64,000 nt of DNA from Pseudomonas sp. B21-028 (GTDB lineage Bacteria > Pseudomonadota > Gammaproteobacteria > Pseudomonadales > Pseudomonadaceae), in assembly GCF_024749045.1 (NCBI RefSeq), contig NZ_CP087184.1, positions 3,596,001 to 3,660,000 on the forward strand, in the 5' to 3' direction. The translations under genes were made by a program, and so were the position numbers. Positions 1 to 10,110 of this stretch are shown here, piece after piece. The notes under the pieces are model-generated. The model had not been told where the DNA came from and did not search any database. It saw nothing but the letters and a program-made list of their open reading frames with translations. Each line of letters opens with the position of its first letter. Position 1 is the stretch's first letter.

Positions 1-1
1 C

Positions 2-259
2 AACGCCGCCGGCAGCGTCGCGGTGACCGCTACCGGCAGCGGCATACAGATGGCGATCCAGGCCAGTCATAACCAGGGCAGCGCGTTGCAGCAAGTCGCC
101 CAGGGTGGCCTTTTGCAAAATACCCGCCTGCTGGGCAACAGCAACCTGGTCAACAACATGACCCAACTCAATGTGGTGCTGAACAACAACGGCCCCAGCG
201 CCGGAGCGCTGGACTGCAACCTGACGCAGCTGCGCGGCCTGCGCAACCTTGGGTATTGA
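2..259 (+). CDS. C-terminal end of a secreted Fap-like/adhesin-like protein (partial)
   Basis: An open frame enters from the left edge and stops at 257-259, giving about 85 residues. It is rich in Asn, Gln, Gly, Ala and Ser, with many short polar repeats and a single Cys near the end, and has no charged enzyme-like motifs. This composition suits a secreted fibre or adhesin subunit. It lies 45 bases upstream of a FapF-like outer-membrane barrel on the same strand, so it is probably the preceding gene of that operon. The GTG at 23 is internal to the frame and probably not the start. FapE-like or a minor fibre component is possible, but I cannot assign it to a subunit. The reading frame is well supported; the identity is inferred from context. 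Confidence 0.55.
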   Translation, partial: NAAGSVAVTATGSGIQMAIQASHNQGSALQQVAQGGLLQNTRLLGNSNLVNNMTQLNVVLNNNGPSAGALDCNLTQLRGLRNLGY

Positions 260-304
260 ACTACGCTGCCTTTCGACCACTGGGAAAATAGGGACGGCAT
301 TTTC

Positions 305-1564
305 ATGTATCGATCCGTATCGTTGCGCGCTGTAATGTGTCTAAGCACGTTGTTCCCGGCGACTCTGTTGCAAGCGGCACCGGATGCGGACGTAGAGGCA
401 TTGAAACGGGAGCTGCTTGAGCTCAGGCAACGATACGAGGTCCAGCAAAAAGCCCTGGCGGTACTCGAACAGCGGGTACGTCAGGTGGAAGACCAGCCCG
501 CCGCCCCACAGCCCAAGCGCCTGGTCAAATCCCCGGCCGACATGAAAGGCAACCAGAACGTGGCCGGCAGCGGCTACGGGCAGTCCCTGGCCGACGACTC
601 GCAACCGGCCCAGAGTGTCTCCAACCTCTATGACGAGGCCAGCGGCTTCTTCGGCGGCGGCAAATTCAGCTTCGAGACCGGCGTGACCTATTCGCGCTAC
701 GACACCCGGCAACTGATCCTCAACGGCTTCCTGGCCCTGGATTCGATTTTCCTGGGCAACATCAACCTGGACCGGATCAAGGCCGACACCTGGACGCTGG
801 ACCTCACCGGCCGCTACAACTTCGACAATCGCTGGCAGTTCGACCTCAATGTGCCGGTGGTCTACCGGGAATCCACGTACCAGTCCGGGGGTGCCAATAA
901 CGGCGCGGCCGGTGTCACCAGCGAAGAAACCGTCACCCGCGATCCCACCATCGGCGATGTCAATTTCGGCATTGCCTACAAGTTCATGGACGAATCGATC
1001 AACACTCCCGACGCGGTGGTGACCCTGCGCGTCAAGGCCCCTACCGGCAAGGATCCATTCGGCATCAAGCTGCGTCAGTCCCAGAGCAACACCAACCTGT
1101 TCGTACCCGAGGATCTACCCACCGGCAACGGCGTCTGGTCGATCACCCCCGGGCTTTCCCTGGTCAAGACCTTCGACCCGGCCGTGCTGTTCGGCACCCT
1201 GGCCTACACCCATAACTTCGAAGAATCGTTCGATGACATCAGTTCCACCGTCAACCAGAAAGTGCCGGGCAAGGTGCGGATCGGCGACAGCTTCCAGATC
1301 GGCGCAGGCCTGGCCTTTGCGTTGAACGAGAAAATGAGCATGTCGTTCTCGGTATCGGACCTGATCCAGAAGAAAAGCAAGCTCAAGCAGGACGGTGGGG
1401 ATTGGGAGTCAGTGGTCTCCAGTGATGCCAATGCCGGCTACTTCAATATCGGCATGACCATCGCCGCCTCCGACAACCTGACCATCGTGCCCAACCTGTC
1501 CATCGGCCTGACCGACGATGCGCCGGACTTCAGCTTCAGCCTCAAGTTTCCGTATTACTTCTAG
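305..1564 (+). CDS. FapF-like outer-membrane beta-barrel transporter
   Basis: The 419-residue product starts with a signal peptide (about 1-24, ending in LLQA). A Leu/Glu/Gln-rich coiled coil follows (about 28-63), then a Pro/Gly linker, then a region of alternating polar and aromatic strands to the C-terminal residues FPYYF. A terminal aromatic residue is usual for outer-membrane barrels. FapF, the export pore of Pseudomonas functional amyloid, has this order of coiled coil, linker and barrel; the barrel also resembles the family named after MetA phenol degradation. It should sit in the outer membrane and export or display the product of the upstream gene. The operon starts outside the window. 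It could be a Fap paralogue rather than the classical FapF. The family call is fairly sure, the substrate is inferred. Confidence 0.7.
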   Translation: MYRSVSLRAVMCLSTLFPATLLQAAPDADVEALKRELLELRQRYEVQQKALAVLEQRVRQVEDQPAAPQPKRLVKSPADMKGNQNVAGSGYGQSLADDSQPAQSVSNLYDEASGFFGGGKFSFETGVTYSRYDTRQLILNGFLALDSIFLGNINLDRIKADTWTLDLTGRYNFDNRWQFDLNVPVVYRESTYQSGGANNGAAGVTSEETVTRDPTIGDVNFGIAYKFMDESINTPDAVVTLRVKAPTGKDPFGIKLRQSQSNTNLFVPEDLPTGNGVWSITPGLSLVKTFDPAVLFGTLAYTHNFEESFDDISSTVNQKVPGKVRIGDSFQIGAGLAFALNEKMSMSFSVSDLIQKKSKLKQDGGDWESVVSSDANAGYFNIGMTIAASDNLTIVPNLSIGLTDDAPDFSFSLKFPYYF

Positions 1565-1572
1565 CGCGGAAC

Positions 1573-1665
1573 CCTGTGGGAGCGAGCCTGCTCGCGATAG
1601 CGGTGGATCAGTCACTAAACAGGTGTCTGCGCTACCGTCATCGCGAGCAGGCTCGCTTCCACAGG
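1573..1665. repeat. REPIN of family 1 (two inverted REP arms)
   Basis: The left arm GTGGGAGCGAGCCTGCTCGC and a near-perfect inverted right arm flank a short spacer. Each arm can fold on itself and the pair can fold into a long hairpin. It lies between the convergent FapF-like and sigma54-regulator genes and may also help terminate both transcripts. The same arm recurs at several other places in the window. Confidence 0.9.
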
Positions 1666-1696
1666 TTTTTCCAGTGACCTTGCTTCAGGGAGTGAT

Positions 1697-3022
1697 TCAG
1701 CGGATCTGATGCTTGTGCAGCAGGCGATAGAACGTTGGCCGGGACACGCCCAGCACGCGGGCCGCGACGCTCAGGTTGTCACTGTGACGGTTGAGCACAT
1801 CGCTCAGTGCCTGGCGCTCGGCACGGGTCTTGTAGTCTTCAAGGGTGCCCATCGGTGCCACGACCCCATGAGGGCTGGCCAGGCCGAGGTCCCGGGCTTC
1901 GATCTGCCGCCCCTCGGCCAGCACCAGGCCGCGACGGACACGATTGGCCAGTTCCCTGACGTTGCCCGGCCAGTCGTGCACGCCCATCGCCACCAGCGCA
2001 TCCTCGCTGAAGCTGCGGGGCCGGCGGCCGGTTTCCTGGCTGTAGAGATGGGAAAAGTGACTGGCGAGCATCGACAAGTCGCCGTGGCGTTCCCGCAGCG
2101 GCGCCATCACCACTTGCAGCACGTTCAGGCGATAGTACAGGTCTTCGCGAAACAGCCGATGCTCGATGGCCGCTTCGAGATCCACATGGGTGGCCGCCAG
2201 TACCCGGACATCGACGGCAATCGGCTGGCTGCCACCCACCCGCTCAATGTGCTTTTCCTGCAGGAATCGCAGCAGATTGGCCTGTAACTCCAGCGGCAGG
2301 TCGCCAATCTCATCCAGAAACAATGTCCCGCCGTGGGCCGCTTCGATGCGGCCGATCTTGCGCTGGTGAGCGCCGGTAAACGCCCCTTTTTCGTGACCGA
2401 ACAATTCGGACTGGATCAGATGTTCGGGGATGGCGCCACAGTTGATGGCAATGAACGGCTTGTTGCGACGCAGGGACTGCGAATGCAGGGTGCGCGCCAC
2501 CAGCTCCTTGCCGGTACCGCTCTCGCCACGAATCAATACCGGCGACTCGGTGGGCGCCAGCTTGCCCAACAACTTGCGCAGTTCACGAATCGGCTTGCTG
2601 TCGCCCAGCAGTTCATGCTCAGGGAGTTGGATATGAACCGAGCCCTGTCCGCGCAGGCGCGCCATGCCAAACGCCCGGCCCAGTGTCACCTGGACCCGTG
2701 ACACATCGAAGGGCAACGTATGGAAATCAAAAAACCATTCGCAGACAAAATCGCCCACATTCTTCAGGCGCAGCACTTCCTGGTTGAGCACCGCGATCCA
2801 CTCGGTACCGCTGCGGCTGATCAATTCCTTGACCGCCTCCGGACGCTCCAGGTGAAAAGGTTGCAACCTCAAAAGGCCTACGTCGCACGTTCGATCACCG
2901 GCATGTTCGAGCGAGCAACTCTCTACCGCCCAACCAGCGGTGCGTAGGCCCGGTAACAGGCGATGGCAATCATCGCAGGGATCAACCACGAGCAGACGAC
3001 GTGACGTACTGGCTTCGATCAT
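1697..3022 (-). CDS. sigma54-dependent enhancer-binding regulator, VpsR/FleQ-like
   Basis: The 441-residue protein has an atypical receiver-like N-terminal domain (about 1-130), a central AAA+ ATPase and a C-terminal Fis-type helix-turn-helix (about 414-441). The ATPase shows Walker A GESGTGKE (166-173), the sigma54-contact loop GAFTGA (213-218) and Walker B LFLDEIGD (234-241). It should activate sigma54 promoters. The N-terminal domain lacks an obvious phospho-acceptor pattern and resembles VpsR or FleQ, which sense cyclic di-GMP; that signal is inference here. The start at 3022 was chosen because AAGGAT precedes that ATG; the frame stays open further upstream, but those residues look non-coding. 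It converges on the Fap-like genes, making it a candidate regulator of that locus. Confidence 0.88.
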   Translation of the reverse strand: MIEASTSRRLLVVDPCDDCHRLLPGLRTAGWAVESCSLEHAGDRTCDVGLLRLQPFHLERPEAVKELISRSGTEWIAVLNQEVLRLKNVGDFVCEWFFDFHTLPFDVSRVQVTLGRAFGMARLRGQGSVHIQLPEHELLGDSKPIRELRKLLGKLAPTESPVLIRGESGTGKELVARTLHSQSLRRNKPFIAINCGAIPEHLIQSELFGHEKGAFTGAHQRKIGRIEAAHGGTLFLDEIGDLPLELQANLLRFLQEKHIERVGGSQPIAVDVRVLAATHVDLEAAIEHRLFREDLYYRLNVLQVVMAPLRERHGDLSMLASHFSHLYSQETGRRPRSFSEDALVAMGVHDWPGNVRELANRVRRGLVLAEGRQIEARDLGLASPHGVVAPMGTLEDYKTRAERQALSDVLNRHSDNLSVAARVLGVSRPTFYRLLHKHQIR

Positions 3023-3362
3023 GACTGATCCTTGGCGCCAAAAATAAGAAATATGATTAGAAACAGTCGTTTGGCGGACCTGCATGTAACAGTAGCAAGA
3101 AGTTGACACTTCCTTGTATCAATTGATTATTGAAATCACTTAAAAATGGTTATAAGCGAGCGTTTCGTTAGTTGTCGTGGCGCAAATCTTTCAAGATGCT
3201 TTCAAACAAAAGGCTTTTTACCGGGTCTGAAAGAAAATCGAAATTTATTCGAGGATTGTGTGACCTGACCCACGGTTCGGAACATCAGTACAAGTAACCC
3301 GCCGCACGGTCCGCCCAACCGACGGCACATCATCTGATTGGGCACTTTTATGAGAGAACGCC
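3023..3362. other. intergenic region between divergent regulator and small gene
   Basis: About 340 bases, more AT-rich than the neighbouring genes, with no supported gene. It must hold the promoters of the minus-strand regulator and the plus-strand gene at 3363. I see no sigma54 -24/-12 pair with correct spacing and no clear terminator. Confidence 0.6.
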
Positions 3363-3629
3363 ATGAACGCCCCGCTCCGTATCAACGAAGCTCTTTTGAT
3401 TGCCGACCGCGCATTTAAACCTTTCCAGTGCGTGGCCTGGGCCCCGCAGGATGGTAACGGCGAGTTGAGCCTTACCGTCGTCGACCGCACCAATACCCAT
3501 ATTGGCCGCACTCAGATTCCAAGCAGTGCCTATACCGATCCAGCCCAACTGGCCAACCTGTTGAAACAGGCCCGCGCCGAATTGAGCCAGGAAGGTTACA
3601 AGTTGCAATCCTGGTCGATGCCGGAATAA
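3363..3629 (+). CDS. conserved small protein of unknown function (88 aa)
   Basis: An ATG follows GAGAGAACGCC and opens an 88-residue soluble protein without signal peptide or membrane segment. It mixes beta-strand-like stretches with one Ala/Leu/Gln-rich helix near the end and carries no motif I can name. It stands alone between an intergenic region and the delta-60-repeat gene, and a short AGCCTG/CAGGCT hairpin follows it at 3656-3676. Proteins of this kind are commonly annotated as hypothetical in Pseudomonas. Codon use and the ribosome site support a real gene; I propose no function. Confidence 0.65.
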   Translation: MNAPLRINEALLIADRAFKPFQCVAWAPQDGNGELSLTVVDRTNTHIGRTQIPSSAYTDPAQLANLLKQARAELSQEGYKLQSWSMPE

Positions 3630-3827
3630 ACACCCTCTTTTCCGTATACAGTCCGAGCCTGTATTGATAGCAGGCTTGGCACTGAGTCGAAAAGCCATCG
3701 CTCTGGCACGATTCGCAGCTATTTGTGCAAGGTTTGACAGTTGTGCGCTGTCACATTCAGGGATTGAATGTTGCCCTCATGCAGTCATCGCCCCTCCGGG
3801 CCGGTCGACGCGCAAGGAGAGGCAGGC

Positions 3828-5117
3828 ATGCTCAATCAATTCGCGCCTGAGCTTCCAATGGCGGCGGTACACGCCGGCCAACTGGATGCTGGCTTTGCCA
3901 ACAACGGCAAGGCATTGGTTCAATTTTCCGGCAGCACTTCCAGCCTGACCACCGGGCTGACCCTCGACCGTACCGGAAAAATTCTGGTGGCGGCCAGGAT
4001 CGAGACACCTCATGGCAGCCGGTTCGGGCTCGCACGGCTCAACCACGACGGTTCGACCGATCCGGGCTTTGGAACCGGTGGCTGTGTAATCGGTTCTTTT
4101 GAGCCCGGCTTCGAAGCAACGGCAGCCAAAGTGACCGAGCTGCCCGACGGAAAAATTCTATTATCCGGCCTGCATTACGAAAGCACCGACCACACCCTCC
4201 CTGCCCTGGCCCTGTTCGATCAACAAGGCCACCCCGCTCCCGGTTTCGGCAACGCCGGGCAACAAGTCATCCGGATCGAAGGCAATCTCTCCCAAGGTCT
4301 GCGCGACCCCTGGCTGCCACCTGGCCTACCAGGCCTCGAAGCCTGCGACATGCGCGTGCAGGCTGACGGTCGGATTCTGTTACTGGCCAACCATCATTAC
4401 CAGCTGTCCGACCATGTCGGCATCCTGATCCGCCTGCTACCGGACGGCACACTGGACAGCTCATTCAACAGAGGCGGTTTTGTCATGGTCCGGCGCCTGT
4501 TGAAGAACACCTGGCTGAGCTGTCTCGCACTCCAGGCCGACGGCAACATCGTAGTGGGCGGCGCCATCGATCTGCCCCAGCAAGGCTTGATGGTGCGCTA
4601 TGACCCCAGCGGCAGACTCGATGACAGCTTCGGCGAGAACGGCTTCCTGTCCATCGCCGCCAAGGAGTGCAGCGTGATGATCAACCAGATCGTTCAACAT
4701 CAGAACGGTGATCTGCAAGCGTTCGGCAGCAGTCGCGACCCTATGTATTGCCTGTCCCTGAAGGTGCACCGGGACGGCAAGCCGGATCAACACTGCAACC
4801 AGGGACAGTGCCAGCTCCTGGAGATCGGACGCAACGCCAGCCAGTGGACCGCCGCCCAGGTTCAATCCGATGGAAAGCTGGTCACCGCCGGAGCCACCTT
4901 CGGTGGTATCGAGGCCGACTTCATTCTGGCCCGGCATCTGTCGGACGCCAACCTCGACCCGGCGTTCGGCCAGGGCAAAGGCTGGGTTCGCACGCGACTC
5001 GGCTACAGCCTGGACACCGCCACCTCCCTGGCGATACAGGCCAACGGAAAAATCCTGGTGGGAGGCCATTCCCTCCACGGTACCTACCAAGCCGTGGTGA
5101 CCGGATATTGGGCATGA
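3828..5117 (+). CDS. delta-60 repeat beta-propeller-like protein
   Basis: The 429-residue product contains about seven copies of a motif of the form D-x-x-F-G-x-x-G, each following a stretch such as ADGRILL or ANGKILVGG. This is the delta-60 repeat (about 55-60 residues per unit), thought to form a propeller-like fold. Visible units include DPGFGTGG, APGFGNAG, DSSFNRGG, DDSFGENG and DPAFGQGK. No signal peptide is evident, although members of this family are often exported. The ATG at 3828 has a strong AAGGAGAGGCAGGC in front, so upstream in-frame ATGs are rejected. Its role is unknown. The nhaB gene follows after about 100 bases, which does not imply shared function. Confidence 0.8.
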   Translation: MLNQFAPELPMAAVHAGQLDAGFANNGKALVQFSGSTSSLTTGLTLDRTGKILVAARIETPHGSRFGLARLNHDGSTDPGFGTGGCVIGSFEPGFEATAAKVTELPDGKILLSGLHYESTDHTLPALALFDQQGHPAPGFGNAGQQVIRIEGNLSQGLRDPWLPPGLPGLEACDMRVQADGRILLLANHHYQLSDHVGILIRLLPDGTLDSSFNRGGFVMVRRLLKNTWLSCLALQADGNIVVGGAIDLPQQGLMVRYDPSGRLDDSFGENGFLSIAAKECSVMINQIVQHQNGDLQAFGSSRDPMYCLSLKVHRDGKPDQHCNQGQCQLLEIGRNASQWTAAQVQSDGKLVTAGATFGGIEADFILARHLSDANLDPAFGQGKGWVRTRLGYSLDTATSLAIQANGKILVGGHSLHGTYQAVVTGYWA

Positions 5118-5126
5118 TCCGGAAAA

Positions 5127-5144
5127 CTTCAAGCGTGATTGAAG
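5127..5144. promoter_or_regulatory. perfect 6-bp inverted repeat upstream of nhaB
   Basis: CTTCAA and TTGAAG are separated by six bases, 76 bases before the nhaB start. It could be an operator or a weak stem-loop ending the delta-60-repeat transcript; there is no T-run. The role is not established. Confidence 0.3.
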
Positions 5145-5219
5145 CGGTATGAATTCCTACGCTTGATATTCCGCATTGCTTACGGCAAGTTGCGCGCTTC
5201 TAAATAAAAGGAGCAGCCG

Positions 5220-6722
5220 ATGTCCGGTTCTATGACTCAGGCGTTCGCCCACAACTTCCTTGGGCACTCACCACGCTGGTACAAGGCGTGCATCATCACC
5301 TTCCTGATCGTCAATGCCCTGGTATTGTGGACCCTCGGTCCGGTCGTGGCGGGCTGGATGCTGGTGGTGGAGTTTATCTTCACCCTCGCCATGGCCCTCA
5401 AGTGCTATCCGTTGATGCCCGGCGGCCTGTTGCTGATCGAAGCCCTGGCGCTGGGCATGACCACCCCCAAGGCGCTGTACGACGAGTTGCTGCACAACTT
5501 CCCGGTGATCCTGCTGCTGATGTTCATGGTGGCCGGGATCTACTTCATGAAGGATCTGCTGCTCTTCCTGTTCTCCCGCCTGCTGCTGGGCGTGCGCTCC
5601 AAGGCGCTGCTGGCCTTGATGTTCTGCTTTCTCTCGGCGTTCCTGTCGGCCTTTCTCGATGCGTTGACCGTCACCGCGGTGATCATCAGCGCCGCCGTGG
5701 GCTTCTATTCGGTTTATCACCGCGTCGCTTCGGGAAATGATCCACGCCAGGACAGCAGCGTCGATGAGGACCACGACCTGCCTTCCTTGCACCAGGGGGA
5801 TCTGGACCAGTTCCGGGCATTTTTGCGCAGCCTGTTGATGCACGGTGTCGTCGGCACCGCGCTGGGTGGTGTATGCACCTTGGTGGGAGAGCCACAGAAC
5901 CTGCTGATCGGCCATGAAATGGGCTGGCACTTCGCGGAGTTCTTCCTGAAAGTCGCCCCTGTCTCGCTGCCGGTACTGGTGGCCGGGCTGCTGACCTGCG
6001 TGGCACTGGAAAAGCTGCGCTGGTTCGGTTACGGCACGCTGCTGCCGGAAAACGTTCGTGCCGTGCTGGCCGACTACGCGGAGCAGGACAACCGCGAGCG
6101 CACCTCACGGCAGCGCGCGGCCCTGATCGTCCAGGGCATCGCCGCACTGATCCTGATCGTGGCCCTGGCCCTGCATATCGCCGAAGTCGGCCTGATCGGC
6201 CTGGCGGTGATCGTGCTGATTACCGCGTTCACCGGCATCACCGATGAGCACCGACTGGGCAATGCGTTCAAGGACGCGATGCCGTTCACCTCGCTGCTGG
6301 TGGTGTTCTTTGCGGTGGTGGCGGTAATTCATGACCAGCAGTTGTTCACACCGCTGATCCAATGGGTACTGGCCCTGCCCGCCAATCAACAGCCCGGCAT
6401 GTTGTTCATCGCCAACGGCCTGCTGTCGGCCATCAGCGACAATGTGTTCGTGGCAACCATTTACATCACCGAGGTGAAGCAAGCCTTCGTCTCCGGCCAC
6501 ATGAGCCGCGAACAGTTCGAGACCCTGGCGGTAGCCATCAATACCGGCACCAACCTGCCCAGCGTTGCCACGCCTAACGGCCAGGCCGCCTTCCTGTTCC
6601 TGCTGACCTCGGCCATTGCCCCGCTGATTCGCCTGTCCTATGGCCGGATGGTATGGATGGCACTGCCGTATACCGTGGTCATGGGTGGCTTGGGGTGGTT
6701 TGCGGTGACGTATTGGCTGTAG
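5220..6722 (+). CDS. nhaB: Na+/H+ antiporter NhaB
   Basis: A 500-residue integral membrane protein, the usual NhaB length. The N-terminus ([18 protein letters not shown]), a segment around [16 protein letters not shown] and a C-terminal [18 protein letters not shown] region are typical of NhaB. About a dozen hydrophobic segments are visible, with a hydrophilic loop at about 180-200. It exchanges cytoplasmic Na+ for external protons across the inner membrane and supports pH and sodium homeostasis. AAAGGAGCAGCCG precedes the ATG. It is probably transcribed alone and ends at a REP hairpin convergent with the HAD gene. Confidence 0.95.
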   Translation: MSGSMTQAFAHNFLGHSPRWYKACIITFLIVNALVLWTLGPVVAGWMLVVEFIFTLAMALKCYPLMPGGLLLIEALALGMTTPKALYDELLHNFPVILLLMFMVAGIYFMKDLLLFLFSRLLLGVRSKALLALMFCFLSAFLSAFLDALTVTAVIISAAVGFYSVYHRVASGNDPRQDSSVDEDHDLPSLHQGDLDQFRAFLRSLLMHGVVGTALGGVCTLVGEPQNLLIGHEMGWHFAEFFLKVAPVSLPVLVAGLLTCVALEKLRWFGYGTLLPENVRAVLADYAEQDNRERTSRQRAALIVQGIAALILIVALALHIAEVGLIGLAVIVLITAFTGITDEHRLGNAFKDAMPFTSLLVVFFAVVAVIHDQQLFTPLIQWVLALPANQQPGMLFIANGLLSAISDNVFVATIYITEVKQAFVSGHMSREQFETLAVAINTGTNLPSVATPNGQAAFLFLLTSAIAPLIRLSYGRMVWMALPYTVVMGGLGWFAVTYWL

Positions 6723-6751
6723 CCAGGGATCTTGCAGCCCAACGCGGAGCC

Positions 6752-6784
6752 CTTGTGGGAGCGAGCCTGCTCGCTCCCACAGGT
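6752..6784. repeat. single REP hairpin between convergent genes
   Basis: TGTGGGAGCGA and TCGCTCCCACA flank GCCTGC, forming one strong stem-loop. It has the family 1 arm but no partner arm. It lies between the ends of nhaB and the HAD gene and may stop transcription from both sides. Confidence 0.85.
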
Positions 6785-6794
6785 TCCGGTTCAG

Positions 6795-7616
6795 TTATCG
6801 CGGCAGGATGTAACGTTCGATCGCCAGCGCCGCGCCGTCTTCGGTAACAGATGCGGTAATCACGTCGGCCTGGCGCCTGATCGCCTCTTCCGCCTGCCCC
6901 ATGGCAATCGACAGGCCCGCGCGGTGGAACATCGCCGGGTCATTGCCGCCGTCTCCCATGGCCGCCGTCTGCTCCAGCGGCACACCCAGAAATGCCGCCA
7001 GGGTCGACAGTGCCTCTCCCTTGTTGGCGTGTATCGCCGTAACGTCCAGGTAGATCGGTTGCGAACGCGACACCTGGGCCTGGCCCTTGAGCAGCGGATG
7101 CAAGCGGGCCTCCAGCTCGACCAGCAGTTCCGTATTGGCGCTGGTGGCGACGATCTTGTCGATCCGCTCCAGGTAGGGCTCGAAACTTTCCACTTCAACG
7201 GGCGGATAGCCCAGGCCACGGGTTTCCACCGGCACCATCGGCCCGTGGGCGTCACGCACCAGCCAATGGCCGTCGGCAAACACCCAGACCTCGATGCCAG
7301 GCTGATCGGCGTACAGCGCCAGGGTCGTCAACGCCACCTCGGGTGGCAGGTAGTGCACGGCGAGGAAACTGCCGTCCGGATGAACCAGGGTACCGCCATT
7401 GAAGGCCGCCGTGGGCAAGTCGACACCCAGGGCTTCGATCTGTTGCAACATCGCCCGGGGCGGCCGTCCGGTGGCGAGGCTGAACAACACACCGGCCTCG
7501 CGCAGGGATCGAACGGCTTCGATGGTGCGCTGGTTGAGGCTGTGATCGGGCAGAAGCAGCGTGCCGTCCATATCGCTGAGCAAAAAACGGATGGGGCGTT
7601 TCACTTGATCACTCAT
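6795..7616 (-). CDS. Cof-type HAD-IIB phosphatase
   Basis: The 273-residue protein shows HAD motif I (LSDMDGTLL near the N-terminus, with the two Asp of the DxD catalytic pair), motif II region (ATGRPPRA) and motif IV (AMGDGGNDPAMF). The insert between motifs II and III suggests the Cof/IIB cap type, whose members dephosphorylate sugar phosphates and similar metabolites in the cytoplasm. Its start overlaps the zwf stop by four bases (ATGA), so it is translationally coupled and is the last gene of gnd-zwf-HAD. The operon context suggests a sugar-phosphate substrate from the pentose-phosphate route; this is inference. Confidence 0.88.
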   Translation of the reverse strand: MSDQVKRPIRFLLSDMDGTLLLPDHSLNQRTIEAVRSLREAGVLFSLATGRPPRAMLQQIEALGVDLPTAAFNGGTLVHPDGSFLAVHYLPPEVALTTLALYADQPGIEVWVFADGHWLVRDAHGPMVPVETRGLGYPPVEVESFEPYLERIDKIVATSANTELLVELEARLHPLLKGQAQVSRSQPIYLDVTAIHANKGEALSTLAAFLGVPLEQTAAMGDGGNDPAMFHRAGLSIAMGQAEEAIRRQADVITASVTEDGAALAIERYILPR

Positions 7617-9133
7617 CCGAGGTCATGCCAGGCGCGACCATCGCGTGCCAGCAGGTCATCGGCGGCCGCCGGGCCATCTTCTCCGGCCTTGTAGGGCTGG
7701 ACGGTCGCGTCCTGCTGCCAGGCGTCGAGAAACGGCTGCACGGCACGCCAGCCATTCTCGATGTTGTCGGCACGCTGGAACAGGGTCTGGTCGCCGGTCA
7801 GGCAATCGTAGATCAGGGTTTCGTAACCCGTGGATGGCTGCATTTCGAAGAAATCCTTGTAGGCGAAGCCCAATTCAATATTCGCCATTTTGAGGGCCGG
7901 TCCCGGCCGCTTGGCCAGCAGATCGAACCACATGCCTTCATTGGGCTGGATCTGAATCTTCAGGTAGGTAGGCTGCAATTCCTCGACTTCAGTATCGCGA
8001 AACTGCGCATACGGCGCCGGTTTGAAGCAGATGACGATTTCCGTGTCCCGCACGCTCATGCGCTTGCCGGTACGCAGATAAAACGGCACCCCGACCCAAC
8101 GCCAGTTGTCGATCATGACCTTCAGCGCGACGTAGGTTTCGGTGCCGCTGTCGGTCGCCACGTTGGCTTCATCGCGATAACCGTTCACCGGCTTGCCATC
8201 AATGGTGCCAGCGACGTACTGGCCGCGTACCGAATTGACGCGAGCCTGTTCCACCGACCAGGGGCGGATGGCCCCGACGACCTTGGCCTTCTCCCCTCGT
8301 ACCGCGTCGGCACCGAAGGCGGCCGGTGGCTCCATGGCCACCATCGCCAGCAGCTGGAACAGATGGTTGGGCACCATGTCCCGCAGGGCGCCGGTATGCT
8401 CGTAAAAACTGCCACGGGTTTCCACCCCCACCGTTTCGGCGGCGGTGATTTGCACGTGGTCGATGTAATGATTGTTCCAGAACGCTTCGAACAAGCTGTT
8501 GGAGAAACGGCTGACCAAGATGTTCTGTACGGTTTCCTTGCCCAGGTAATGATCGATCCGATAGATCTGCCTCTCGCTCATGACCTTGAGCAAGCAGGCA
8601 TTGAGCGCTTCGGCAGTGTGCAGATCCGAGCCGAACGGCTTTTCGATCACCACCCGCCGAAAGGCATCAGCCTGTTCCTCAAGCAACCCGGCCGCACCGA
8701 GGCGGCGGACCACTTCACTGAAAAAGCGCGGCGCGGTCGCCAGGTAGAACACCGCATTGCCGGTACCGCTGGCGGCGATCTTCGCTGCCAGCGCTGTGTA
8801 GGTGCTGTCGTCGAGGAAGTCACCCTGCACGTAGCTGATGCCCTTGGCCAAGCGGCCCCATAGCACCGGGTCGAGCGCACGGCCGGCATCGCCGCCCTTG
8901 CTCGCCGCTTCGTGACGGATGAAGTCCTCGAGTTTCCTGGCGAAGTCCACGTCGCTGATGGCGTTGTGATCAACGCCGATGATCTGCAGTCCATCCCCCA
9001 GCAACCCGTCACGGCTGAGGTGGTACAGCGCCGGCATCAGCAGGCGCTTGACCAGGTCACCATGGGCACCGAACAGGAACAACGTGGTCGGCGGTGCGGG
9101 TTCTGCCTTGGACTTCCTGCCGATCGAGGTCAT
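7613..9133 (-). CDS. zwf: glucose-6-phosphate 1-dehydrogenase
   Basis: The 506-residue enzyme oxidises glucose 6-phosphate to 6-phosphogluconolactone with NAD(P)+. The N-terminal Rossmann motif is GAHGDLVKR, where most family members have GASGDLAKR, and the substrate-binding and catalytic motif RIDHYLGKE lies mid-protein. Length is normal. It overlaps gnd upstream and the HAD phosphatase downstream by four bases each, so the three are co-translated. Pseudomonas usually has another zwf next to pgl and eda for the Entner-Doudoroff route. Pairing with gnd here suggests a copy dedicated to the oxidative pentose-phosphate pathway and NADPH supply. Confidence 0.96.
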   Translation of the reverse strand: MTSIGRKSKAEPAPPTTLFLFGAHGDLVKRLLMPALYHLSRDGLLGDGLQIIGVDHNAISDVDFARKLEDFIRHEAASKGGDAGRALDPVLWGRLAKGISYVQGDFLDDSTYTALAAKIAASGTGNAVFYLATAPRFFSEVVRRLGAAGLLEEQADAFRRVVIEKPFGSDLHTAEALNACLLKVMSERQIYRIDHYLGKETVQNILVSRFSNSLFEAFWNNHYIDHVQITAAETVGVETRGSFYEHTGALRDMVPNHLFQLLAMVAMEPPAAFGADAVRGEKAKVVGAIRPWSVEQARVNSVRGQYVAGTIDGKPVNGYRDEANVATDSGTETYVALKVMIDNWRWVGVPFYLRTGKRMSVRDTEIVICFKPAPYAQFRDTEVEELQPTYLKIQIQPNEGMWFDLLAKRPGPALKMANIELGFAYKDFFEMQPSTGYETLIYDCLTGDQTLFQRADNIENGWRAVQPFLDAWQQDATVQPYKAGEDGPAAADDLLARDGRAWHDLG

Positions 9134-10110
9134 TTTTTCGGCGTCTCCACATGGCCGCCGAAGCCGAAGCGCATGGCGGACAGCATTTTGTCGCCGTAGG
9201 TACTCTGCTGGCGGGAACGGAACCGGGCGAACAGCGAACTGGACAGCACCGGCACCGGCACCGCTTGCTCAATGGCCGCCTCGATGGTCCAGCGTCCTTC
9301 GCCGCTGTCGGCCACTTCGCCGGAAAAGCCGTCCAGCTTGGGATCGCTGGCCAGGGCATCGGCTGTCAGGTCCAGCAACCAGGACGAAACCACGCTGCCG
9401 CGCCGCCAGACTTCGGCGATGTCGGCCAGGTTGAGGTCGAAACGCTGTTCCGGTGGCAGGCTTTCGCTGGACTTGGTCTTGAGGATGTCGAAGCCCTCGG
9501 CGAAGGCCTGCATCATGCCGTACTCGATGCCGTTATGGATCATCTTCACGAAATGCCCGGAACCCGCGGGGCCGGCATGGATATAGCCACGCTCGGCGCG
9601 ATCGTCGTCGGACTTGCGGTCACGGGTGCGGGGAATATCGCCCATGCCCGGCGCCAGGCTGGCGAACAGCGGGTCCAGGCGCGTCACCACGTCGGCATCG
9701 CCGCCGATCATCATGCAATAACCGCGCTCCAGGCCCCAGACGCCGCCGGAAGTGCCCACATCCATGTAGCTCAGACCCTTTTCCGACAGGGATTGAGCGC
9801 GACGGATGTCATCCTTGTAATACGTATTACCGCCATCGATGATCACATCGCCTGGCTCCAGCAACTCGCTGAGCGCGTTGATGGTGTCTTCCGTGGGCGC
9901 GCCGGCCGGCAGCATGACCCAGACCGCTCGCGGTTTTTCCAGCCCGGCCACCAGTGCTGGCAAATCCGCCACGCCCGTGGCGCCTTCCTGGGCCAGGTTT
10001 TCGACGAACGCGGCATTGCGGTCATAGACCACCGTGGCATGCCCATTGAGCATCAGGCGCCGCGCAATATTGCCGCCCATGCGGCCCAGTCCAATAATCC
10101 CGAGTTGCAT
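9130..10110 (-). CDS. gnd: 6-phosphogluconate dehydrogenase, decarboxylating (short GntZ/YqeC type)
   Basis: The 326-residue protein is the short class of 6-phosphogluconate dehydrogenase, not the long form of about 470 residues. It begins with the Rossmann motif [13 protein letters not shown], followed by [12 protein letters not shown] and [19 protein letters not shown], and ends with the helical domain that binds 6-phosphogluconate. It makes ribulose 5-phosphate, CO2 and NAD(P)H. It is the first gene of gnd-zwf-HAD, overlapping zwf by four bases. The operon promoter should lie in the 288 bases upstream. I looked for a HexR-like TTGT/ACAA palindrome there and did not find a convincing one. 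Confidence 0.94.
   Translation of the reverse strand: MQLGIIGLGRMGGNIARRLMLNGHATVVYDRNAAFVENLAQEGATGVADLPALVAGLEKPRAVWVMLPAGAPTEDTINALSELLEPGDVIIDGGNTYYKDDIRRAQSLSEKGLSYMDVGTSGGVWGLERGYCMMIGGDADVVTRLDPLFASLAPGMGDIPRTRDRKSDDDRAERGYIHAGPAGSGHFVKMIHNGIEYGMMQAFAEGFDILKTKSSESLPPEQRFDLNLADIAEVWRRGSVVSSWLLDLTADALASDPKLDGFSGEVADSGEGRWTIEAAIEQAVPVPVLSSSLFARFRSRQQSTYGDKMLSAMRFGFGGHVETPKK

Noticed and set aside
3650..3720. sigma54 promoter-like TGGCAC sequences
   Set aside because: No GC pair at the correct distance for a -24/-12 promoter.
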